64,000 nucleotides of DNA from Streptomyces seoulensis. Its GTDB lineage: Bacteria; Actinomycetota; Actinomycetes; Streptomycetales; Streptomycetaceae. Positions within the stretch are counted from its first letter, which is position 1, and every line of letters begins with the position of its first letter. The stretch covers positions 1-64,000 of the forward strand of contig CP054936.1 in NCBI GenBank assembly GCA_013364255.1. Reading direction: 5' to 3'. Both the position numbers and the translations under genes were made by a program. Below, one piece after another: positions 9,071 to 18,310 of this stretch. Under the pieces are notes generated by a model. The model had not been told where the DNA came from and ran no database searches. It worked only from the letters and a program-made list of their open reading frames with translations.

Positions 9071-9724
9071 TCATCCGGCCGTGGCGACCGCCCGCCACCA
9101 GGACCGCAGCGCAGGCTCCATTCGCACCGCGCTGCGCGTGATCCACTCTTCGGGTTCGTCGCGCGCCCTGCCGTACTCGATGACCTCCAGGACGCCGTCC
9201 GCCACCTGCGGAGGGTTCTCCCGGTAGGCGCCGATGTACTCGATCGCGGCCTCGGGAACCTGCTCCGCCTCGCTCAGCACGTCGGCCAGAACGGCACAGG
9301 TGTTGCACCACAGGGTGAAGTCGGTGCGTGCCACGAGAGCGGCTTCCGCCGCTCCGGCGTGCAGAGCGACCCAGGAGATGAACTCGGTGAAGCGCCGCAC
9401 CGGTTCCAGGCGGGGAGCACGGCGCATCTCGTCGGGCGAGAGGCGCAGCGCGGGCGCGAGACCGTTCACCATCCGGTGCCGGGCCCGCATCAGCTCGTGC
9501 GCGACGAACGAGAAGAACCCGCCGGGCACCTCGTGCGGGTAGCGGGCCAGCAACAGGCCGTACGCCGTGAACTCGGCTTCCTGGGACTGGAACTCGGCGA
9601 GGGCGAAGCTCCGCAGGTGCTTCTCCCCGAGCATCCCCTCGCGGGCGAGGGCAAGGAACTCGTTGGCGCTCAGGTGCTCGGGGAGGTTGATCCCCACGGT
9701 GTCGATGAACTCGGTGGCAGGCAT
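9071..9724 (-). CDS. small helical TenA/heme-oxygenase-like protein, possible iron oxidase
   Basis: This 217-residue, mostly helical protein is a paralogue of the second half of the 3591-5534 product. Both have LAExQxQEAE at residues 42-50, HE at 64-65 followed by P, and H76 in FSFxxH, plus a Trp-Cys pair and a C-terminal VxEYG. Length and helix pattern suggest the TenA or heme-oxygenase-like diiron oxidase superfamily, whose members do unusual oxidations on amino acids. The metal ligands cannot be assigned with certainty, so this is inference. GAGGAG precedes the ATG at 9724. It lies between the 61-aa peptide gene and the ligase gene. Confidence 0.6.
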   Translation of the reverse strand: MPATEFIDTVGINLPEHLSANEFLALAREGMLGEKHLRSFALAEFQSQEAEFTAYGLLLARYPHEVPGGFFSFVAHELMRARHRMVNGLAPALRLSPDEMRRAPRLEPVRRFTEFISWVALHAGAAEAALVARTDFTLWCNTCAVLADVLSEAEQVPEAAIEYIGAYRENPPQVADGVLEVIEYGRARDEPEEWITRSAVRMEPALRSWWRAVATAG

Positions 9725-9777
9725 GGAGGGGACTCCTCGGATAGGGGGACGACCAGTCGTGACGGGCGTGGGTCGCG

Positions 9778-9963
9778 TCAGGCACGACGCCGGCCGTCCG
9801 GGTCCCGGGCGGAGATCGACGAGCCGCGACGGTCTGCGAACCCGCCGAAGCCGAGCGGCGGTCCGTACACCGCGTCGCGGCCCGCCGTCCGGCGGGCGCG
9901 GTGCACACCTCCGGGACTCGCTTCCGCATGCCTCGCACCGCTCACCTGTTCTCGCGTGGTCAT
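9778..9963 (-). CDS. 61-aa peptide at the head of the biosynthetic operon
   Basis: ATG at 9963 has GGAG eight bases upstream, and the frame runs 61 codons to a TGA 53 bp before the next gene. The first half is hydrophilic and the middle contains YGPPLGFGGFADRRGSS, a Gly/Pro/aromatic stretch, ending in an Arg-rich tail. There is no Cys and no signal peptide. About 78% of third positions are G or C, somewhat below neighbouring genes. It could be a precursor peptide, a small scaffold protein, or a chance frame in the operon leader. I do not recognise it. Confidence 0.35.
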   Translation of the reverse strand: MTTREQVSGARHAEASPGGVHRARRTAGRDAVYGPPLGFGGFADRRGSSISARDPDGRRRA

Positions 9964-10271
9964 GGCCGGTACTCCGTTCAAGACGCTCCGTCACGCCGAC
10001 AGGGAGAGGGCGAAAGGGCACCATTTCCCCTGCAGAGGCCATGCCGACGTGTCACCCATGCCCCATCGGCTCCGGCGCCTACGCGGAGCGCCGGGCGGCA
10101 CTCCCTCGGACTCTGTACCGGCTCCCCAGGGGTGTGCGGCGCACACCCGCACGGCGCCGATGAAGCGTGAACGCGTTGAACGCGCACCCCGCATCAGTCC
10201 CCGCGCGGCCCCCTCACCCGTAAGGCATCCCACACCGTGCGGTCCTGCGTTCTGGATCACAGGGTGGTCCC
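9964..10271. other. intergenic region with divergent promoters expected, no clear element
   Basis: This gap separates the leftward biosynthetic operon from a small rightward frame. It must hold the operon promoter, but I see no convincing -35/-10 pair on either strand. A short direct repeat, GAACGCGTTGAACGCG, lies near 10168-10185. Confidence 0.3.
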
Positions 10272-10454
10272 ATGAACGATCCGCTCTTCGACCGCGTGGC
10301 CGGTCTCGCCCTGCGCGCCGCCGCGACCGAGCGGGCGCGCCGCCACGCGCACGCCGGTCCGTCCGAGACCGGCCGGGCCGGGCAGCCGCGCGGGGCGGAG
10401 GAGGCGTCAGGGGCGGAGGGCGGAGTGGGGACCGGCTCCGACGGGCCCGCGTGA
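10272..10454 (+). CDS. hypothetical 60-aa protein
   Basis: ATG at 10272 is preceded by AGGGTGG at 10261-10267. The 60-codon frame has nearly complete G/C third positions, supporting coding. The N-terminal half is a basic amphipathic segment (LFDRVAGLALRAAATERARRHAH) and the C-terminal half is Gly/Ala/Glu-rich and disordered. No domain is recognised. It is divergent from the biosynthetic operon and could share its promoter region. Confidence 0.35.
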   Translation: MNDPLFDRVAGLALRAAATERARRHAHAGPSETGRAGQPRGAEEASGAEGGVGTGSDGPA

Positions 10455-10765
10455 CCCGTCTCGAACCCTCGCCGACGGACGGGGCGAGCCGGACGGGGCG
10501 ACGCCGGACGCGGTCCGGTGGCCTCCGGCCCCAGCGGGTGACGCGTCGATGCGACCCTATCGGCCCCCTCGTTCGGCGGCGGCGGGGAGAAGCCGCGAAC
10601 CGCGCGCTCTGCCGGTGCCGCGCCATCCGGTCACGCCCGCCGCGCAGGCGGTGTCCGGGAACTCGCAGGGCCTGCGGGCGCGGGCGCACCCGTGGCCCGT
10701 CGCCGCGGTGATGGATCGGATAGGCGTCGCCCCGCGCTGCCGCGGCGGGCCTCCGAGGAGGGGAG
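10455..10765. other. intergenic, nothing recognised
   Basis: About 310 bp of GC-rich sequence lies between the small hypothetical gene and the end of the leftward XRE-TPR regulator. No coding frame with a start signal, repeat or clear hairpin terminator is visible. Confidence 0.3.
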
Positions 10766-12124
10766 TCAGGGGCCGGGCGTCGTGCGGGCGAGCGCCGCGA
10801 GGCGCTGCAGCAGGTCCGCTGCCTCGGGCACCCGCCGGTACGGCGTGAGCCGCGCCCGTATCTCCCGCAGCATGAGCGAGGAGCGATGGGAGCGCAGGAA
10901 GCGGTGTTCCTCGCCGAAGAGCCGGCCCGTCTCGCAGGCCTCGTCCACCCGCCCCTGACCCAGCAGCACCAGTGTCAGGCGGGCTTGTCCGAGTGCCCTG
11001 GTGCGGTGTTCATGGAGGGGACGCCGTGCCGCCGCGTACCGCAGGGCGTCCAGAGCGGGCTCTGTGTCTCCGAGGCGGTGCAGGGTGTGTCCCTTGCGGT
11101 AGGCGAAGCCGGCCCTCGGGTACCGAAGGAAGGGATCGTCGTGCACGACGGAGGAGCCGAGTTGCCGTTCGGCGTCGTCGAGGTCCTGGTAGGCGCCGCG
11201 GCGTTCGCCTGCCAGCGCCCGCGCGTAGGCCCTTTGCGCCAGGACGAACGTGTGTAGGTCACCGGACTGCCCCCTGGCCGAGGTGACCGCCGCGTCGGCG
11301 AGGTCGGACGCGTGTCGCAGAGCTGACAGACGGACCGCCTGGACGCTCATCGCTCTCAGCGTGATGGCGCGCGTCCACCTGTCCCCGGCCCCGGCGGCGA
11401 CGTCGAGGGCGATCAGGTAGTACCGCTGGGCGAGCCCCTGAAGGCCGGCGTCCGCCGACATGTCACCCAGGACTTGGACGATTTGGGCCGCCGCCGACAG
11501 CAGCGCCCGTCGCTCGGCCGAAGGCGCGGGCTGCGCCAGCAGGCGGCCCATGTCGTCGCCGAGGTAGGAGGCCAGGGCCGCGCGGGCGTGGCCGCCTCCG
11601 TAGCGCGGCCAGCCGGCGGCGAACCGGGACGTCACGAACCGGACCCGCTGCACGTCGGGGTCGCCGATCCCAGCCCGCAGCGAGGCGGGGCCGGGGGTTT
11701 CGAGCATGTCCCGGATCTCCGTGTCCGGGACACCGTGCTGGCGGAAGACCAAGTGCGCCAGCCGCACACGGCGTACCGGATCGGCGTCCGTCCTGGCCAA
11801 GGCCACCAGGCGCGGCAGGGGATCGGCGCGGTCCTCGTCCGATCCGTCGCCGGAAGCCTGTGAACGGGGGCCGGCCAGGCCGGTCTCCGCGACGCTGACC
11901 AGTCGGCCGATGCCGCGGGTCAGTACCTCGGCCACGAGTTGGGGGACGGGATCACGGGGACGGGATCCCGAGAGCCAGTGAGCGACGGTGGTGCGGTCGT
12001 AGTGCAGTGTCAGGCCTTCGCCGGCCGCCAGGCGATTGACGTTTCTGGCCAGTTCCGCAGCGCTCATGCCTGCCTCGCTCAACAGGCCCCGGAGCGCGGC
12101 GTTGTGGCCATGACGGCGTGACAC
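10766..12124 (-). CDS. XRE-type regulator with TPR-like repeats
   Basis: This 452-residue protein has an N-terminal helix-turn-helix (ALRGLLSEAGMSAAELARNVNRLA, then TTVAHWLSGSRPRDPVPQLVAEVL) and a long Ala/Leu/Arg-rich helical C-terminal region with TPR-like repeats. Streptomyces carry many such regulators near specialised metabolism genes. GTG at 12124 is chosen because AAGGAGG sits about seven bases upstream; the frame is open further upstream but without a signal. It ends about 300 bp before a small gene on the other strand. Its target is unknown; the neighbouring biosynthetic operon is possible. Confidence 0.75.
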   Translation of the reverse strand: MSRRHGHNAALRGLLSEAGMSAAELARNVNRLAAGEGLTLHYDRTTVAHWLSGSRPRDPVPQLVAEVLTRGIGRLVSVAETGLAGPRSQASGDGSDEDRADPLPRLVALARTDADPVRRVRLAHLVFRQHGVPDTEIRDMLETPGPASLRAGIGDPDVQRVRFVTSRFAAGWPRYGGGHARAALASYLGDDMGRLLAQPAPSAERRALLSAAAQIVQVLGDMSADAGLQGLAQRYYLIALDVAAGAGDRWTRAITLRAMSVQAVRLSALRHASDLADAAVTSARGQSGDLHTFVLAQRAYARALAGERRGAYQDLDDAERQLGSSVVHDDPFLRYPRAGFAYRKGHTLHRLGDTEPALDALRYAAARRPLHEHRTRALGQARLTLVLLGQGRVDEACETGRLFGEEHRFLRSHRSSLMLREIRARLTPYRRVPEAADLLQRLAALARTTPGP

Positions 12125-12644
12125 GACGGTCCCTCCTTCACCGCTTCTCCCAAGTGGCCCGCGGGGAGCCCGGCCGGTCACGCCCGGCTGCCGATGTGCG
12201 CGTCAGCTCCTCTCTCCGTCCTCGCGAAGGCGCCGGAACGAGGAGTCCCTGCGGTACCGCGGGGGTGTGCGAGCCGCCTCGATCGAGCCGCTGGTGACGT
12301 TCCCTGGCGCCGGGTGCGGCGCGTACGTACGAACAGGCGCCGACCGGACCACGAGCGCGGCCGGCGACAGAGGATGGGGGTACGGCGATCGGGGCACGCC
12401 GGGTCGCCGCGGGTACGCCCGGCGCGGAGGCGCCATCCGGCCCGGACGCGACATGAAAGAAATCGGCTACATCTCCTTTCTACCAGTCACTATCCGATCG
12501 GAAATCGCTTTTTCAGCCATGCACGGTCGCCTCACTCAACAGGCCCCGCGGTTTCCGTCCGTCTTCATCGCCGCTCCGCCGCAACCGCCTCGACTGCGTC
12601 CAGCCTGACCGGTGCCCAGCGGGGAGGGCGCCGAGGCCCGGATC

Positions 12645-12941
12645 CGACAAGGAGTCCCAGGGGCGGCGGCTACGGGCAGGGCGCGGATACGGGGAGGCCG
12701 GGTCCTGTCAAAGGGGTCCCCAGTGCGGCCCCGGCTCGGCGATGCACAAACGGTGAGCTCAGGGCGCGAGTTGGGGCGCGGTTCGATGGCCCGCGGCTGG
12801 GCGGACCAGCGGTGGACTCTCGCGCGGATCAAGTCGCTGATCAACCGACTCTTCCACGTCTCGACACCGTCGAGGGCACCGGCGGTGCTGAAGCGGCGCG
12901 GCTGGTCGTGGCAGCAGCCGTGCCGGCGGGCGATTGAGGTT
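12645..12941 (+). pseudogene. IS630-family transposase relic
   Basis: One frame reads like the N-terminal helix-turn-helix half of IS630-type transposases: a basic segment with SKGSPVRPRLGDAQ, then ARGWADQRWTLARIKSLINRLFHVS and LKRRGWSWQQPCRRAIE. The DDE catalytic half is missing and no inverted ends are visible, so it is a truncated dead copy. The rest of the gap from 12125 to 13233 holds no recognisable gene. An AT-richer patch around 12450-12520 stands out but shows no defined element. Confidence 0.65.
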
Positions 12942-13233
12942 CCCCTCCTGCCTGTGGAGACGAACGGATCTCCGTCGTCGGACCGGCCGGTGGCCGAGCC
13001 GTCGGGTGGCCGGCTGCGGGAGGGTGAGCGGGCGGAGCGGGAGGCGGCTGCGGGCCGAGGCCGCAGGCGCATGCGGCACTGGCGCCATCTGCTGTCGAAC
13101 ACCGGCAGCGTGGTCCACCTCCAGTGTCCGACCCGCACCCACGTCTCGGACACGAGACGGGCTTCGGCGCGAGCCGGGGCCGCCGAACCGGGCGGCAAAG
13201 GACCGCTGACCTCTGTGCCGGAGACGGCCGGGA

Positions 13234-14040
13234 TCAGGACGCTCGGCTGAGGAGGGGCAGGTAGCCGAGGGACTGCCCGGCGGCGTTGGGGTGGTACGAC
13301 TCGGTGAGGTCCAGCACCTCGATGCTGTGCAGCCATGGCCCCGCGGAACAGATCTCGTGCCCCTCGAAGGCGCTCCGGGCGTCCGCGAACGAGAATCCGT
13401 GGCCGGTGGCATGCCGGGCGATCACGCCGTCGAGGTGGTCGATGGCCGCGTTGAGCGCCGCCCGCTCCTTGTCCTCCAGCCCCCGCGCGCAGGCGCCGCG
13501 GAGCTGGTAGAAGTGCGGGTAGCCGAGCACCACGACACGGGCGGACGGCGCCTTGGCCCTGATCGCCGAATAGAGCCGGTCCAGGTTCCCGGTCAGCGTC
13601 CTGTCGACGTATGCGCGTGCGGTGTCGATGGCGTTGAGGCACGCGGTGGTGCCGGGCAGCGCGCAGATCCCCATCACCCTGGCCCAGCTCGCGTCACTGC
13701 CGCCGACGGTGACGCTGACCAGATCGGTACGGCCGCTCAGTGCCCCGAGCTGCTTCGTCAGCACATCCCCGGTCCTGGCGCCGTTGCAGGCGGCGAAGGC
13801 GAAGGACGAGGCGTGCGCCGCGGCCCACAGGGCGGGGTAGGCCCGGCTGCTGCGCAGACAGTTCGCGCCCCCGGGCAGGTAGTCCCCGGCGCCGACACCG
13901 GCCGAGTAGGAGTCTCCGAGTGCCACGTAGTCCAGGGCCGCCCGGTTCGGTGCCGCGGGGGCGCTGGCCGGACCGGCCAGGGTGCAGGCACCCGCGAGGA
14001 GCAGGGCGGAGGCCCAGGACTGGATGCGCAACGATCTCAT
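13234..14040 (-). CDS. secreted SGNH/GDSL hydrolase
   Basis: This 268-residue protein starts with a Sec signal peptide (a basic MRSLR start, hydrophobic core, cleavage after ASAPA). The mature part opens with YVALGDSYSAGVGAG, the block I Ser motif of SGNH hydrolases, followed by VSVTVGGSDASW (block III position) and a C-terminal SYHPNAAGQ carrying the catalytic His. Several cysteines suggest disulfides as in Streptomyces lipase of this family. It likely hydrolyses esters outside the cell. The ATG at 14040 lacks a strong ribosome binding site. The gene is divergent from the rifampicin monooxygenase gene. Confidence 0.85.
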   Translation of the reverse strand: MRSLRIQSWASALLLAGACTLAGPASAPAAPNRAALDYVALGDSYSAGVGAGDYLPGGANCLRSSRAYPALWAAAHASSFAFAACNGARTGDVLTKQLGALSGRTDLVSVTVGGSDASWARVMGICALPGTTACLNAIDTARAYVDRTLTGNLDRLYSAIRAKAPSARVVVLGYPHFYQLRGACARGLEDKERAALNAAIDHLDGVIARHATGHGFSFADARSAFEGHEICSAGPWLHSIEVLDLTESYHPNAAGQSLGYLPLLSRAS

Positions 14041-14097
14041 GCACCCGTTTATCGCGCACCCGTCGCACCCCCGCCTCGTCACGGTCCGCGACCTTGA

Positions 14098-15876
<1,779 letters not shown>

Positions 15877-15935
15877 TCCCGCGCTCTTGGTGCGTCACCT
15901 CCCCCGCGTGCCCCGGGTCGACGCATGAAGGCGAG

Positions 15936-16343
15936 GTGACTTCGACCCGTACCTCTGCTGAGCGGCTGCGCGGCCGGCTCCTGGTTCACGCCGGCGAGAA
16001 GACGCTGGCCGCGCTGACGGCCGACGGCACGGTGACCGCCGCGGACGTGCCCGCCATCCTGCGGCACCGCCGGGTCCGAGCCGGGCTGATCTCCGGACTG
16101 GTCTCCGCTCTGGAGCGGCATCCCGGCCAGGTCGAGGCGGCCATCGCGCTCCTGTCCCGTCTGCCCGACCTTGAGGTGGAACAGGTCGTCCGGGACTGGG
16201 ATCCCGACCGCCACACCAGCGCCGAGGGCGCCGCGCCGACCCCGCCGGTGCCGCCAGAACCGTTCGACGCCGTCCTGGAAGCCCGCATCACGCCGCTCGC
16301 CGCGTACCTCACTCTGAGCCCGAAGAGGACTGGGAGGCCGTGA
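15936..16343 (+). CDS. hypothetical protein downstream of rox
   Basis: GTG at 15936 has AAGG upstream; the 135-residue product is soluble and mainly helical, with a core SAERLRGRLLVHAGEKTLAAL and RVRAGLISGLVSALERHPGQVEAA and a Pro-rich segment near residue 100. I recognise no domain. It begins 59 bp after rox and could be cotranscribed. The C-terminus is followed by the target region of the IS element at 16481, but the stop codon at 16341-16343 lies well before it. Confidence 0.45.
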   Translation: MTSTRTSAERLRGRLLVHAGEKTLAALTADGTVTAADVPAILRHRRVRAGLISGLVSALERHPGQVEAAIALLSRLPDLEVEQVVRDWDPDRHTSAEGAAPTPPVPPEPFDAVLEARITPLAAYLTLSPKRTGRP

Positions 16344-16480
16344 CCGTGTATCCGAAGGACTGGCCGAGACGCAGGCTCTCGATCCCGTACGGCCCGTATG
16401 AGGGTGACAGCCGCGGCCCGGCATCTGGAACGGTGCGCCCGGTCGGCCCGGGCGCAGAGCGTCTCAGCGCTCTCCTCCTA

Positions 16481-17558
16481 GGAGGTGTTTGGGGTTTGGA
16501 TCTCCATGCCATGTTGGCTGCTGGTAGGACTCGGGTGTGGCGCGTTTCGATGTGACAGATGCCGAGTGGGTGCTGATCGAGCCCTTGTTGCCGGTGGCGG
16601 CTACGGGGCCGCTGCCCCGGCGGGTGCGGGATCACTTCAACGGGGTGATGTGGCGGTTCCGCACCGGGTCAAGGTGGCGTGATCTCCCGGAGCGGTACGG
16701 GCCCTGGTCAACCGTGTACTCCCGGTTCAACGGCTGGGCCAGGGCCGGGGTGTTCCAGGCACTGATGAGCGCGTTGATCGCGGAGGCGGCCGGACGCGGA
16801 CTGGTCGGCCTGGAGTTGGTGAGCGTGGACTCCACGGTCGTGCGCGCGCACCAGGACTGCGCGGGACTGGCCATTGCCGGGGAGACCCTGGATGCGCTCG
16901 AACAAGCACTGACCGAGGAAAAAGGGGGCTCCGCTGGTGGTCCAGCCGCCGGTGTGGAGGGTCGTGCACCGCAGGCCGAATCGGGCGCGGGTGCGGATCG
17001 TGCCGCAACGCGGCGCCGTCGCAGGGCCCGGGCGAAGGCTGCCGGACTCGGCAGGTCCCGGGGCGGCCTGAGCAGCAAGGTCCATGCCGCGGTCGACTCC
17101 GCCGGTTTACCCCTGGCCTTCGTCCTGACGCCCGGTCAGGCGGAGGACTGCCCGCAGTTCCTGGCCGTGCTGGAGAGGATCAGGGTCCCGGGACCGGTCG
17201 GCCGCCCGCGCACCCGCCCGGACGCGGTCGCCGCCGACAAGGCCTACTCCTCCAAGGCCAACCGGGCCTACCTGCGCAAACGCGGGATCAAGGCCGTCAT
17301 CCCGGAGAAGAGGGACCAGGCCGCCAACCGCAAGAAGAAGGGCAGCAGGGGCGGCCGGCCCGTCAGCCACGACACCGAGCTCTACAAGGACAGGAACACC
17401 GTCGAACGCTGCTTCCAGAAGCTCAAGTCCCGGCGCGGGGTGGCCACCCGCTACGACAAGAGTCCGGAGAGCTTCGAGGCCGGATACCACCTCCGAGGCT
17501 CGATCATCTGGCTGAAGCACCTCACCTCAACCACATGATCCGAACCCCGAACAGCACC
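16481..17558 (+). mobile_element. intact IS5-type insertion sequence
   Basis: The ends 16481-16502 and 17537-17558 form imperfect inverted repeats (about 18 of 22 bases match), flanked on each side by TA inside a CTAG palindrome (16478-16481 and 17558-17561). The element is 1,078 bp and encodes a single complete transposase. It sits exactly at the amber stop codon of the leftward PfpI gene. Intact ends and an undamaged reading frame suggest a recent insertion. Confidence 0.85.
16537..17538 (+). CDS. IS5-family transposase
   Basis: The 333-residue protein has the IS5-type N-terminal domain (VTDAEWVLIEPLLP and GVMWRFRTGSRWRDLPERYGPWSTVYSRFNGW), followed by a DDE RNase-H-like domain. VSVDSTVVRAHQDCAG carries the first Asp, PDAVAADKAYSS the second, and RNTVERCFQKLKSRRGVATRYDK the catalytic Glu. 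A Gly/Ala/Arg-rich insertion lies between the first and second Asp. It cuts and rejoins the element's inverted repeats. All catalytic residues are present, so it is probably active. Confidence 0.9.
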   Translation: MARFDVTDAEWVLIEPLLPVAATGPLPRRVRDHFNGVMWRFRTGSRWRDLPERYGPWSTVYSRFNGWARAGVFQALMSALIAEAAGRGLVGLELVSVDSTVVRAHQDCAGLAIAGETLDALEQALTEEKGGSAGGPAAGVEGRAPQAESGAGADRAATRRRRRARAKAAGLGRSRGGLSSKVHAAVDSAGLPLAFVLTPGQAEDCPQFLAVLERIRVPGPVGRPRTRPDAVAADKAYSSKANRAYLRKRGIKAVIPEKRDQAANRKKKGSRGGRPVSHDTELYKDRNTVERCFQKLKSRRGVATRYDKSPESFEAGYHLRGSIIWLKHLTSTT

Positions 17559-18124
17559 TAGGCGCCGGAGACCGGGCGGCCGGCTTGGGCGAACTGCTCG
17601 ACGATGGCGGCGCAGAAGGCCGGCAGGTCCGCGGGCGACCGGCTCGAGGTGAACTGGCCGTCGATGACGACCTCCTCGTCGACGACGTCGGCTCCTGCGT
17701 TACGCAGATCCGTGCGGATGCTCGGCCACGAGGTGAGTCGGCGTCCGCGTACGACGTCGGCCTCCGCCAGGGTCCAGGGGCCGTGGCAGATCGTGGCGAC
17801 GGGCTTCCCGGTGTCGACGAAGGCCTTGACGAAGCCGACGGCGTCCTCGTTGACACGGAGCTGGTCGGGGTTCATGGTGCCGCCGGGCAGCAGCAGGGCG
17901 TCGTAGTCGTCGGTGGAGGCGTCCGAGACGAGCCGGTCGACGGGGAAGGTCCCCGCGGAATCCAGGTCCCCCTGGCGCGCCTGGATCTCGCCCGGACGGA
18001 TGGAGAGGACGTCTGTCCGCGCCCCGGCGCCGTGCAGGGCGCCGCGCGGCTGTTCGAGCTCGACGCGCTCGACGCCGTCGGCTGCCAGGATCGCGACCTT
18101 CCGACCGCGGAGTTGGTGTGCCAT
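17558..18124 (-). CDS. PfpI/DJ-1-type class I glutamine amidotransferase-like protein
   Basis: This 188-residue protein matches the PfpI/YhbO family: a nucleophile elbow ATICHGPW with C113-H114, a LLLPGG strand and a Glu-containing N-terminal strand. Such proteins act as stress proteases, deglycases or chaperones on glyoxal-damaged proteins. ATG at 18124 is clear. The TAG stop (17558-17560) lies in the CTAG target of the IS5-type element; insertion recreated it, so the protein is unchanged but its 3' untranslated region was replaced by IS sequence. The upstream dehydrogenase gene also points left and may be a stress partner. Confidence 0.85.
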   Translation of the reverse strand: MAHQLRGRKVAILAADGVERVELEQPRGALHGAGARTDVLSIRPGEIQARQGDLDSAGTFPVDRLVSDASTDDYDALLLPGGTMNPDQLRVNEDAVGFVKAFVDTGKPVATICHGPWTLAEADVVRGRRLTSWPSIRTDLRNAGADVVDEEVVIDGQFTSSRSPADLPAFCAAIVEQFAQAGRPVSGA

Positions 18125-18232
18125 CGGTACTCATTCCTTGGGTGATGGGCCGGTGAGAGGTGCTGTCCGGTGTCGCGGCGCCGCGCACACGCCGTGGGCT
18201 CGACCGGACAGAACTCGTCCGCCCTGGCCGGA

Positions 18233-18296
18233 GCCGTCCGCCTGTCTCCCCGTCTCCCTGTCTCCCCGGACCGGTCCGGGGAGACAGGCGGACGGC
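18233..18296 (-). terminator. hairpin terminator with two competing left arms
   Basis: Arms at 18233-18252 and 18277-18296 are perfectly complementary over 20 bp. A second left arm at 18258-18272 also pairs perfectly with 18273-18287 because CCTGTCTCCCCG is repeated. The structure starts 15 bp after the dehydrogenase stop, so it probably ends that transcript before the PfpI gene. Confidence 0.7.
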
Positions 18297-18310
18297 GGAG
18301 GGCAACCCCT

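Noticed and set aside
12946..13233. Continuation of the IS630 relic into a DDE domain
   Set aside because: I could not find the expected Asp or Glu motifs in any frame; the similarity stops near 12941.
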